A DNA stretch of 64,000 bases from Streptomyces xanthophaeus (GTDB lineage: Bacteria; Actinomycetota; Actinomycetes; Streptomycetales; Streptomycetaceae): NCBI RefSeq assembly GCF_030440515.1, contig NZ_CP076543.1:1178001-1242000 (forward strand). Reading direction: 5' to 3'. Below the pieces are notes generated by a model. It saw nothing but the letters and a program-made list of their open reading frames with translations. It did not search any database and had not been told where the DNA came from. A program made the translations under genes and the position numbers. This document shows, in pieces, positions 54,530-61,806 of the stretch (positions within the stretch are counted from its first letter, which is position 1; the number at the start of each line of letters is the position of its first letter).

Positions 54530-55419
54530 CGCTCGTCCCCCTTCGACAGGCGGCGGCCCAGCAGGCTGAAGACCAGGGTCAGGAGGAACAGCAGGATGGA
54601 GATGGCGGAGGCGTAGCCGGTCTCGCCGGAGAAGCCGAGGCCGACCTGCCGGATCAGGAAGGGCAGGGTGCGGGCGCCGCCGCCGGGGCCGCCGCTCTCG
54701 CCGCCGAGTATGTAGATCTCGGTGAACACGCGCAGCGCCGAGATGGCGGAGAGGGTGCCGACCAGCAGCATCATCGGCTTCACCTGGGGCACGGTGATGC
54801 TGAAGAAGCGGCGGACGGGGCCGGCGCCGTCGATCGCAGCCGCCTCGTGGAGGGTGGCGGGGACGTTCCCGAGGGCCGCCAGGTAGAAGACCATGTAGTA
54901 GCCGAGGCCCTTCCACACGGTCACGATCATCGCGGAGACCAGCAGCATCGCCGAGTCCGTCAGGAAGGGGACCGGCTCGGAGACCAGGTGCAGCCGCCGG
55001 AAGACGGTGTTGACGAGCCCGTCGCTGCGCAGCACCCACTGCCAGATCAGCCCGACGACGACGGCGGAGGCGATCACCGGGGTGTAGAAGGCGGAACGGA
55101 AGAAGCCGATACCGGGGATCTTCGCCTGTACGAGGACCGCGAGGGCCAGCGGCAGGAGGACCAGGCAGGGGACGACGACCACGAGGTACAGGACGCTGTT
55201 GCCGGTCGCGACCCAGAAGTCGGGGTCGGCGAAGGCGCGCCGGTAGTTGTCGAGGCCGACGAAGCTGCCGCCGCGCAGGATCTGGGCGTCCGTGAGGGAG
55301 AGGACGACGGTGTTGACGAACGGCCAGAGGCTGAACAGCGTCACCATCGCCAGGCCGGGTGCGAGGAACAGGTAGGGGGTCCACCACCTGCGGTGGGGCA
55401 GTCCGGTCTCGGTCTCCAT
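54526..55419 (-). CDS. Sugar ABC transporter permease (MalF type)
   Basis: A 297-residue permease with six helices: WTPYLFLAPGLAMVTLFSLW, VLYLVVVVPCLVLLPLALAV, FRSAFYTPVIASAVVVGLIW and LLFLLTLVFSLLGRRL among them. The coupling motif is LHEAAAIDGAGPVRRFFSITV. The ATG at 55419 sits 113 bp from the substrate-binding-protein stop; between them lies a 24-bp tandem repeat. It is coupled to the next permease by ATGA. Confidence 0.92.
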   Translation of the reverse strand: METETGLPHRRWWTPYLFLAPGLAMVTLFSLWPFVNTVVLSLTDAQILRGGSFVGLDNYRRAFADPDFWVATGNSVLYLVVVVPCLVLLPLALAVLVQAKIPGIGFFRSAFYTPVIASAVVVGLIWQWVLRSDGLVNTVFRRLHLVSEPVPFLTDSAMLLVSAMIVTVWKGLGYYMVFYLAALGNVPATLHEAAAIDGAGPVRRFFSITVPQVKPMMLLVGTLSAISALRVFTEIYILGGESGGPGGGARTLPFLIRQVGLGFSGETGYASAISILLFLLTLVFSLLGRRLSKGDER

Positions 55420-55452
55420 GGCCCGCAGGGCGCGCCGCCTGCGCGCCGCTCC

Positions 55453-55500
55453 GCGACGCCGTTCGTGTGCCGTACCGCGACGCCGTTCGTGTGCCGTACC
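55453..55500. repeat. Two tandem copies of a 24-bp unit
   Basis: GCGACGCCGTTCGTGTGCCG followed by TACC is repeated exactly at 55453-55476 and 55477-55500 in the gap before the permease gene. Being a multiple of three, it leaves the surrounding open frame intact. Confidence 0.85.
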
Positions 55501-55532
55501 ACCGTCCCGCAGCTCGCCGGCGGCGGCGCCGG

Positions 55533-56867
55533 TCACTTCTCGGCCGCGGCGGCGAGGAGCTTGTTCGCCGCTTCCTGCGCCTTCTGCACGGCTGTCCGGG
55601 GGTCCTGTTCGCCCTTGATGGCCTTCTGCATCTCCCGTACGACGGCGTCGCCGACCTGGTTGGTCCACTGGACAGGGGTGTTGGCGTCGAGCGCGGCGGT
55701 CCTCAGCTGGTCGGCGCCGACCGCGCGGGCGAGGGTCTCCGCGTCCTTGCCGTCACCCTTGTCGGAGAAGAACGGGTCGGCGAGGCCCTGGGCGTTGGAC
55801 GGGTAGATGGTGGCCTTCCTGGAGAATTCCACCTGGTTGGGGCCGTTGGTGACCCACTTGGCGAACTCGGCCGCCGCGTCGACGTGCTTGGTGTCCTTCC
55901 TGATGCCGAGCGACTGGGCGTAGATGCCGATGTGGCCGAGCTCGCCGGTGACGGCTCCGGCGACCTGGGTCTTGGCGTAGATCTGCGGGGCGTTCTGCTT
56001 GATGTCCTTGACGAAGCCCGGGGATCCCGGCCCGAAGACGAGCTTGCCGCTGCCGTAGAGCTGGTTGATGTCGTCGGACTTGAGGAGGGACTCCTTGGGC
56101 ATGGCGCCCTTGGCGTACAGGTCCTTCATCCGCTCCACCCACCGGACGGCCTGGTCCGTGTCGAAGGTGAAGCGGTCGCGCTTCTCGCTGAGGATCGGGA
56201 TGCCCATCTTCTGCCAGTCCCCGGGCAGCCGGCCCTTGGGGTCGGCCATGAAGGCGGAGTACTGGCCACCGGACGAGGCGGCGATCCGCTCGGCGTAGTC
56301 GAAGAACTGCTCCACGCCGGTCGGCGGCGCGGCCGGGTCCAGGCCGGCCTTCTCGAAGAGCTCTCTGTTGTAGGTGAGGATCTCCGGGGTCACGTACCAG
56401 GGGTACGCGTACACGCTGTCGCCCTTGCCGGGCAGTTTGAACTGCTCCCAGGCGCCCGGCACGTACTCCTTGGCCGACGCGCCGTCCAGGGCGGCCACGT
56501 CGGCGAGCATCCCCCGGTCGCCGAGGAGCTGGAAGGAGTCGGTGGAGAGGTTGACCACGTCGGGGAGGGCTCCGGCCTGGGCGTCCGCGACGAGTTTCTC
56601 GTTGTAGCCGTCGCCGGGGACGTCCTCCCAGGTGACCTCGACCTCGGGGTAGCGCTGCTCGAAGGCGTCGATGACCCCCTGTACGTAGGCCGTGAAAGTG
56701 GGCTTCAGCTGGAGGGTCCGGAAGGTGATCGAGCCGGCCACCCTGCCCGTCCGCTGCGCCTCCTTCGCGTCGGCGGCTCCGCCGTCGAGGCCGCACGCGG
56801 CGGTCGAGAGGAGGGTTCCCGTCGCGAGCAGGGCAACAGCGATACGGGTCGGGTTCGAACGGGTCAT
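55533..56867 (-). CDS. Sugar ABC transporter substrate-binding lipoprotein
   Basis: A 444-residue extracellular binding protein of family 1. The signal peptide ends with lipobox STAAC (Cys about residue 24). ITFRTLQLKPTFTAYVQGVI opens the mature fold, followed by DAQAGALPDVVNLSTDSFQL, the P-D-V-V segment typical of oligosaccharide-binding proteins. FVKDIKQNAPQIYAKTQVAG and IGIYAQSLGIRKDTKHVDAA follow. The ATG at 56867 has AAAGGCGG upstream. It heads the operon with two permeases and the alpha-mannosidase, so a mannose-containing glycan is the likely ligand. Controlled by the palindrome- and repeat-bearing region at 56868-57261 (inference). Confidence 0.93.
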   Translation of the reverse strand: MTRSNPTRIAVALLATGTLLSTAACGLDGGAADAKEAQRTGRVAGSITFRTLQLKPTFTAYVQGVIDAFEQRYPEVEVTWEDVPGDGYNEKLVADAQAGALPDVVNLSTDSFQLLGDRGMLADVAALDGASAKEYVPGAWEQFKLPGKGDSVYAYPWYVTPEILTYNRELFEKAGLDPAAPPTGVEQFFDYAERIAASSGGQYSAFMADPKGRLPGDWQKMGIPILSEKRDRFTFDTDQAVRWVERMKDLYAKGAMPKESLLKSDDINQLYGSGKLVFGPGSPGFVKDIKQNAPQIYAKTQVAGAVTGELGHIGIYAQSLGIRKDTKHVDAAAEFAKWVTNGPNQVEFSRKATIYPSNAQGLADPFFSDKGDGKDAETLARAVGADQLRTAALDANTPVQWTNQVGDAVVREMQKAIKGEQDPRTAVQKAQEAANKLLAAAAEK

Positions 56868-57261
56868 CGTCGCCGCCTTTGCAGAAGTCCGGCCTCGTCG
56901 CCGGAGGCGGTGCCCACGGTCGTCCGAAAGCAAGACCTCGTCAATGAGGCAGGAGGAGGGCTGGCCGGTGACGCATTGGTGCGGAATGGCACGAGCGGCC
57001 GGAACACGGAACGGGGGCCTCCCTCACCACGGCTCCTACCTGGACTGATGCGCTTTAGTACAAAGGCGGTTGGGGATGGTGTCGATTCGATGACGAAGCT
57101 ACTGGTGGGTCAAAGTTTGACTTCTTATCGATGGTTCATGACAGGTCTCCACTAATGCGCTTTACCCGCACGCCGCGAAACCGCTTTAGCCGGTGCCCCC
57201 GGCGACGCGCACGGAGCCGGGTTGTGCGAGCGACGGACCCCCGTCTAGATTTCGCCCCGAA
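56868..57261. promoter_or_regulatory. Divergent control region with sugar-regulator-type operators
   Basis: 394 bp between the mannoside-importer operon and the tRNA-like element. GTCAAAGTTTGAC at 57109-57121 is a perfect 13-bp palindrome. ATGCGCTTTA occurs at 57048-57057 and 57155-57164, with a similar CCGCTTTAG at 57181. On the minus strand these read TAAAGCGCAT, resembling LacI-family half-sites. The region is AT-richer than its surroundings. Confidence 0.6.
57222..57251 (+). promoter_or_regulatory. Housekeeping-type promoter for the tRNA-like element
   Basis: -35 TTGTGC (57222-57227), 18-bp spacer, -10 TAGATT (57246-57251). The predicted transcription start near 57258 lies about four bases before the cloverleaf at 57262. 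Confidence 0.6.
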
Positions 57262-57337
57262 CGGCGTGTAGCTCAGCAGCCAGAGCACCGACCTGCAGAG
57301 TCGGAGGGCGCAGGGGCAGGACCTGCCACGCCGGCCA
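57262..57337 (+). tRNA. tRNA-Cys(GCA)-like element with encoded CCA, joined to a start codon
   Basis: A 76-nt cloverleaf. Acceptor CGGCGTG/CACGCCG is 7 perfect bp, positions 8-9 are TA, and the D stem is GCTC/GAGC with loop AGCAGCCA (no G18-G19 pair). The anticodon stem is CCGAC/GTCGG with loop CTGCAGA, so the anticodon is GCA (Cys). The variable loop is AGGGC. The T stem is GCAGG/CCTGC with loop GGCAGGA instead of TTCRAN. Discriminator G, then CCA at 57335-57337. All 21 stem pairs are Watson-Crick. It differs greatly from ordinary actinobacterial tRNA-Cys. The A of CCA is the first base of the ATG of the next gene. Confidence 0.6.
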
Positions 57338-59208
57338 TGGACAGGAACACCGGAACCCAGCTCCCGGCCTCCGGACTCCCCGCCCCGGGGCTCTCCACCG
57401 CCGGACTCTTCGACCACTGCCTCACCGACGAGGGCCTCGCCGGGCTCTGGTCGCTGCTCGACAGCGGGCGCTACGAGGTGCGCGCGCCAGAGGAGGCCGC
57501 GCTGCTCTGCGTCGCGTGGCTGGTGCGCGCCGGGGAGACCGGCGCGGCGGCCGCCCTCGTCGAGGAGATACGGCCCTTCGCGGGCGAGGTGCGGTTCGCG
57601 CCGCACCCCGCGGACCGGCCCGTTCCGGGCGCGGACGCCGTGCACGTGCGCACCGTCGGCGAGGTCACCGGAACGCTCGCGCGCCGCGCGCCCCGTCCCG
57701 GCATCGAGGCGCAGCACGAGGCGCTGACCGTTTGGCGGCCCTTCGAGGACGAGCTGCTCGACCACTGGCTGCGCGCCGGCGCGGACGCCGGGAAGGGGGC
57801 CGGGGAGGGCGCCGGAGCGGGCGTCACCGAGGACACCGACGACGGCGCCGCACTGCTCGCGCGGTACCGGCAACTCGCTGCCACGCACACCCGCTGCACC
57901 AGGCACCTCGACCCCAAGTCCAATCCGGCCATCCTGCGCCGCGCACTGGAGGAGAGGGTCGCCGGGCGCGAACTGTCGCCCCGCCTCGCCGGAATGCTGC
58001 ACCATGCCGTCGCCTCGATGGTCGCCAAGCGCGGCCGGCCCGGCTCCGCCAAACACACCCGGCTGCGGCGGGCCCAGGCCCGGCAGGCGGACCGGCCCGC
58101 GCACCACGACCTGGCCGCGCTCGTACTGCGCCGGCTGGCCCCGTTCGATGTGAGCCGGGGGCTGGAGGACGTCGGACCGCTGATCGGCCCGCTGACCCCC
58201 GAGGAGGCCGGGACGTCCGGGCTGCCCGCCGGAACCACCATCCCGGCTTCGGTACGGGCCGCGGTCACCGCGGCGCGCAGCGCGCCCCTGGACACGCTGC
58301 TGGAGGACGGCCTGATCCCCTCCGCGGAGGTACTGGGCGAGGTGGCGGAGCAGCTGATCGCCACGCACACCGCCCGGGGATACGCCGACGCGTCGCTGCG
58401 CACGCTGATCGCGGCGACCTACCGGGCCCGGAGCGGTCGCCGGTATCCGTTGTGGTGGTCCCCGGAGCACCATGCCCGGATCACCGGGCTGCCCTGGATC
58501 CGCGCGGTCGCCCCCTGGGCCTCCGACCCGGTGGAGCAGGCCCGTTCGACCCTGCGGATGCTCGGTGAGGCCTGCGTACGGGCCTTCCCGGGCGCCGGGC
58601 TGCCCAACCTGCCCGTGCGGGCGCTGTCCGGGCTCGCACAGCTCGCGGAGCTGCCCGTGCCGTTCGCCGCGGAGCCGCTGGCCGACGCGCACAGCGGGAT
58701 GGCCACCCCCGCCGTCCTCGCGGCCGCGCGGGACGCCGCCGGGCTGCTGCGCGGCACGGTGTACGAGCGCTGCCACGGCATCGACTACGCGGCGGTGCAG
58801 GAGCTGGCGGACGCCCAGGACCGGCAGGGCTTCGCCCGGTTGTGCGCCGAGCGGGCCGGCCGCCCGGGCCGGCCGCTGGTGAGCGACCCGGCGGTCATCG
58901 AGCAGGCCCGGATCCTCACCACCTCCAGCCTCGCCACCCTGGTCGTGCACGCGGGCATCGCCCCGCAGGGCGGCTGGGACGGCGCGGCCCGGGGCGCGTT
59001 CGCCGCCGCGACCGGTTCCGCGGCCACCGCGAAGAGCACCGCGTGCGCCTGGCGGCAGCTGCTGTTCCACCTCGCGCTGTGCGACGCGGAGGAGCAGGCC
59101 CGCGTACTCACCTGGATCGACGCGCGGGCCGCCCGGCTCCCGGCACGCACCGCCGCGCGGATCGCTCTGCCCCTCGCCGGCCTGCGCCTCGCCGCCGCCG
59201 TCCCGTAA
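57337..59208 (+). CDS. Large protein of unknown function preceded by a tRNA-like leader
   Basis: A 623-residue cytosolic, largely helical protein that I do not recognise. Features: acidic/Ala-rich N-terminal part (about 1-190) with a Gly-rich linker (KGAGEGAGAG at about 150), then a conserved-looking core: CTRHLDPKSNPAILRRALEE, LAGMLHHAVASMVAKRGRPG, WWSPEHHARITGLPWIRAVA and GDWDGAARGAF-like (GGWDGAARGAFAAATGSAAT) ending in an AKSTACAWRQLLFHLALC helix. There are no membrane segments. The only in-frame start between promoter and core is the ATG that shares its A with the tRNA-like CCA; the next is GTG at 57478. There is no ribosome site at normal spacing. It converges on the VOC-HTH gene. Confidence 0.85.
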   Translation: MDRNTGTQLPASGLPAPGLSTAGLFDHCLTDEGLAGLWSLLDSGRYEVRAPEEAALLCVAWLVRAGETGAAAALVEEIRPFAGEVRFAPHPADRPVPGADAVHVRTVGEVTGTLARRAPRPGIEAQHEALTVWRPFEDELLDHWLRAGADAGKGAGEGAGAGVTEDTDDGAALLARYRQLAATHTRCTRHLDPKSNPAILRRALEERVAGRELSPRLAGMLHHAVASMVAKRGRPGSAKHTRLRRAQARQADRPAHHDLAALVLRRLAPFDVSRGLEDVGPLIGPLTPEEAGTSGLPAGTTIPASVRAAVTAARSAPLDTLLEDGLIPSAEVLGEVAEQLIATHTARGYADASLRTLIAATYRARSGRRYPLWWSPEHHARITGLPWIRAVAPWASDPVEQARSTLRMLGEACVRAFPGAGLPNLPVRALSGLAQLAELPVPFAAEPLADAHSGMATPAVLAAARDAAGLLRGTVYERCHGIDYAAVQELADAQDRQGFARLCAERAGRPGRPLVSDPAVIEQARILTTSSLATLVVHAGIAPQGGWDGAARGAFAAATGSAATAKSTACAWRQLLFHLALCDAEEQARVLTWIDARAARLPARTAARIALPLAGLRLAAAVP

Positions 59209-59215
59209 GGAGGCG

Positions 59216-60007
59216 TCACTTGGGCTTGTTGCGATAGATGCGGCGGCCGGCCAGGTGCGCGGCGACCGTCTCGCCCCGCCACAGCTTCCGGTCGCCGTCC
59301 ATCTCGTCCGGGGCGGGCCACCGGCCGCGGCTGATGTCCGACCGGATGCTGTCGGGCTGCAGGCCGGACGCCTCGGCGATCTCGACGACGGTGTAACGGC
59401 GGGACGGTTCGAGCGCGGTGGCTTCCCGGGTGTGGTGCTCGCCGAAGAACCGGGCGATGGCCTCCGGGTCGAACTCGATGGTCCTGCCGCGCTTGCCGAT
59501 GGCGGCCGGCCACCCCGGGTGCCGCCCCCAGCGGGGATTCTCCGACAGGTAGCGGGCGCTCATGCCGTAGTGCTCGGCTATCTCCGCGTACGTGACTCCC
59601 GTGCGGCCTTCGGGAGGTACGGGGCCGCCGTCCGGCGTGCGGGTGGCGGCGCCGGCCGGCCGGGTCCGCCCGCCGGTGTGCGGCTCCGGCGGGACCCGGC
59701 CCGAGCGTCCCCGCTCCCCGACGGTGAGGACGACCGTACGGCCGTCCGGGTCGGTCAGCGTGTGCCGGCCCGGCGGCAGGAACCCGGCGCCGTTCGGCGG
59801 GGCGGCGAGGCCGAGGCGCAGATAACCGGTCTCCGGGCGGCCCGTGGCGGGGTAGAGCTCCAGGACGCCGCCGTCGGCGAGCGTCGCCGCGTAGTGCTCC
59901 GGCCCGTTTCCGTGCCGCTCCTCCACGAGGTCGAGGCCGATGCCCCGGTAGAAGTCGCGGCAGGCGTCGAGCCGGGTCGTGTAGATCACGGCGAGTTCGA
60001 GGATCAT
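59216..60007 (-). CDS. VOC (glyoxalase-like) domain fused to a DNA-binding-type C-terminus
   Basis: A 263-residue protein. The N-terminal ~95 residues are one vicinal-oxygen-chelate module (LELAVIYTTRLDACRDFYRG, ERHGNGPEHYAATLADGGVL, LTDPDGRTVVLTV). A Pro/Arg/Gly linker follows. From about 135 two short helical units look like HTH modules: VTYAEIAEHYGMSARYLSEN and YTVVEIAEASGLQPDSIRSD, each followed by a W-P/H-P-G-W-P-type and R-x-F-D-P-E-A wing. VOC proteins bind or modify small molecules, so the fusion could be a ligand-sensing regulator. The ATG follows AGGAG. Confidence 0.85.
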   Translation of the reverse strand: MILELAVIYTTRLDACRDFYRGIGLDLVEERHGNGPEHYAATLADGGVLELYPATGRPETGYLRLGLAAPPNGAGFLPPGRHTLTDPDGRTVVLTVGERGRSGRVPPEPHTGGRTRPAGAATRTPDGGPVPPEGRTGVTYAEIAEHYGMSARYLSENPRWGRHPGWPAAIGKRGRTIEFDPEAIARFFGEHHTREATALEPSRRYTVVEIAEASGLQPDSIRSDISRGRWPAPDEMDGDRKLWRGETVAAHLAGRRIYRNKPK

Positions 60008-60195
60008 GCTGGCGCTCCTGGTGTGTGATGACTGCGGGCCGGCGGTCGTCCTCCTCGACCCGCTCCTCGCAACGGAGGGACCACCTGGGGCACTTGACCG
60101 CCGCGATGATGCGCGGCATCCCGAACATCTGTCCCTGGGCGCCCACTTGGGCCTCCTCCCGCCCGGCGCGACACGCGCTGACAGGGAAGGTCATC

Positions 60196-60223
60196 TTAAA
60201 TTCCTACCACGTCTGCGTACGCT
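60196..60223 (+). promoter_or_regulatory. Promoter giving a leaderless transcript for the small HTH gene
   Basis: TTAAAT (60196-60201), 16-bp spacer, TACGCT (60218-60223). The ATG at 60230 is where transcription should start, and no ribosome site precedes it. Confidence 0.5.
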
Positions 60224-60229
60224 GTCCCC

Positions 60230-60520
60230 ATGACCGACACCATCCCTGCCGACCAGCACGTGCACGATGACCTGCGCATCTTGACCGTCGAGTACCTGAC
60301 CGCGGTCCGGGCGCGCCTGGCCGGCATCGAGACTCCCGTCGCGCGGGAACGGGCCGCACGGCTGTTCACCGATCAGCTGCTGCCCCACGTGGCGAAGGCG
60401 GTCAAGGACATCCGCACCGCCGCCGTGGGTGAGCTGCGCCAGGGGCGCACCCTGCGGGAAGTGTCGGAACTGATAGGCCTGTCCGTGCCCAGGGTCGACC
60501 AACTGCTCAAGGGAAAGTGA
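60230..60520 (+). CDS. Small helix-turn-helix-type protein
   Basis: A 96-residue, mostly helical protein. The N-terminal ~55 residues (DDLRILTVEYLTAVRARLAG, ARLFTDQLLPHVAKAVKDI) form a helical hairpin. The C-terminal AVGELRQGRTLREVSELIGL then SVPRVDQLLKGK reads as a sigma-70 region 4-like or MarR-like HTH. It probably binds DNA or RNA polymerase (inference). It is probably leaderless (see promoter at 60196). A VOC gene follows 12 bases downstream and may be cotranscribed. Confidence 0.85.
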   Translation: MTDTIPADQHVHDDLRILTVEYLTAVRARLAGIETPVARERAARLFTDQLLPHVAKAVKDIRTAAVGELRQGRTLREVSELIGLSVPRVDQLLKGK

Positions 60521-60532
60521 GGGGTTGTAGCC

Positions 60533-60901
60533 GTGCCGCCTCTGATGAGACTCACCGCCATCACCCTCGACTGCGCCGATCCCCAGGCGCTGGCCGCCTT
60601 CTACGCAAGGGCCACCGGGTTCGAGCCGCACCCCAGGTCGGACGGCGACTTCGCCGGACTCACCCGCGAGGACGGACTGTTCCTCGGATTCCAGCGGGTG
60701 GACGGCTACCGGGCCCCGCAGTGGCCCGACCCGTCCCTGCCCCAGCAGTCGCACCTCGACTTCACGGTCGACGACCTCGACGAGGCCGAGGCCGCGCTGC
60801 TGGAGCTGGGTGCGGGCAGGCCGGAGTACCAGCCGGGCGGTGACAGGTGGCGGGTCCTCACCGACCCGGCCGGGCACCCGTTCTGCGTGACCCTGGTCTG
60901 A
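60533..60901 (+). CDS. VOC family (glyoxalase/bleomycin-resistance-like) protein
   Basis: A 122-residue single VOC domain. LTAITLDCADPQALAAFYAR, then QQSHLDFTVDDLDEAEAALL and RWRVLTDPAGHPFCVTLV, matching the H-x-D and D-P-x-G-x-x-F metal-side motifs of the small-molecule-binding/glyoxalase group. The ligand is unknown. The GTG at 60533 has GAGGGG eight bases upstream; an ATG four codons later is also possible. It overlaps a double CTGACGTCAG palindrome at its stop. Confidence 0.9.
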   Translation: MPPLMRLTAITLDCADPQALAAFYARATGFEPHPRSDGDFAGLTREDGLFLGFQRVDGYRAPQWPDPSLPQQSHLDFTVDDLDEAEAALLELGAGRPEYQPGGDRWRVLTDPAGHPFCVTLV

Positions 60902-60920
60902 CGTCAGGCGCTGACGTCAG
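60898..60920. repeat. Twin 10-bp palindrome
   Basis: CTGACGTCAG-GCG-CTGACGTCAG covers the VOC gene stop codon. Each half is itself a perfect palindrome. It may be a hairpin or a dimeric binding site. Confidence 0.8.
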
Positions 60921-61015
60921 CCGGTCTTCGTGCGGGGGTGCCGTCCACGAGGGTGGCGAAGACGGTGGCGCTGAGCCGCGTGAGGTCCATCGCCAGCGGC
61001 GGCGAGAGGGAGGCC

Positions 61016-61208
61016 GTGCGCCAGGAGCACACCATGGAGCTGCTGCGCGCCATCGATCTGCCGCTCCGCTCGGTCGCGGCCCGGGTCGGGTCGGGTCGGG
61101 TACAGCGATATGCGCGCGCTGCGCCGGTGGGAGGGGCGGGCGCCTCGCGGCATCCGCAACGAAGCGGGTGTCGCGGCAACGCCGATGGGCGCCGGCACGG
61201 GCACCTGA
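61016..61208 (+). pseudogene. Remnant of an AraC-type HTH regulator
   Basis: HTMELLRAIDLPLRSVAARV at 61028-61087 in one frame and YSDMRALRRWEGRAPRGIRN from 61101 in another make the two halves of an AraC/XylS recognition unit (LL-x-T/A-x-L-P/S-x3-VA-x-RVGYSD-x-x-A-L-R-R). The frame breaks at a GGGTC tandem repeat (about 61083-61098), consistent with slippage. There is no upstream ligand domain. The rest of 60902-61251 holds nothing I can identify. Confidence 0.5.
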
Positions 61209-61251
61209 CCCGCGCGCGGCGCCCGACGGCCCGCGTCGGGGGCCGGTCCGG

Positions 61252-61617
61252 TCACTTCATGGGGTACCGGGTCTTCTCCGCGAGCTTGCCGTCCTTGAAG
61301 CAGAAGCGGAGCACGGTCTCTTCGCCGTTCACGGCCTCGCCGCTGGACAGGTACCAGGAGCAGGCGCTGCCCTCGGGCTCGGCCGGTCCACCCTCCTTGA
61401 GGGCGCTCTTGACGAAGCTTTCGCCGGACGGGAGCTTGCCGCGGACCTCGCTCTCCGCGTCCCCGGTCTTCACCGCCTCGTAGACCGCGGGGTCGACCAG
61501 GGTCTTGTCGGCCATCTCGAAGACCTTCCCCATGCCGAAGACCAGTGCCATGAGGAGGCCCACGCCGAGTACCAGCGCCACCCCGCAGCCGATCAGACAA
61601 CCCTTGCGCTGAGCCAC
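61252..61617 (-). CDS. Small membrane-anchored protein of unknown function
   Basis: A 121-residue protein. The short cytosolic start AQRKGCLIGC is followed by one helix (VALVLGVGLLMALVFGMGKV, residues about 12-31), so the bulk is outside the membrane. The outer part is a compact domain with TLVDPAVYEAVKTGDAESEV, LPSGESFVKSALKEGGPAE, a cysteine in ACSWYLSSGEAV and FCFKDGKLAEKTRY, which suggests a disulphide. Similar small SmpA-like outer domains exist, but I cannot assign a family. The GTG start follows GGAGGAA. Confidence 0.8.
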   Translation of the reverse strand: MAQRKGCLIGCGVALVLGVGLLMALVFGMGKVFEMADKTLVDPAVYEAVKTGDAESEVRGKLPSGESFVKSALKEGGPAEPEGSACSWYLSSGEAVNGEETVLRFCFKDGKLAEKTRYPMK

Positions 61618-61806
61618 GCCCGTTCCTCCATGCCGTTCGTGTCCGGCGGCGATCGCCTGGACACTCACACCCTCGCAAGGGGCGGGCGCCGCGGGCTGTC
61701 CTCGAAAGTCGTCGGTCCCCGCAACGATCGTCGTTCGAGGTCGGACCCACCGCTGCGTGTATACAGGGAGGAGATCGACCATCCGGACGAAGCGAGAGGA
61801 ACCCCC

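Noticed and set aside
60533..60901. Antibiotic resistance (bleomycin/fosfomycin) function for the VOC protein
   Set aside because: Single-domain VOC proteins cover many roles and nothing specific to resistance is seen.
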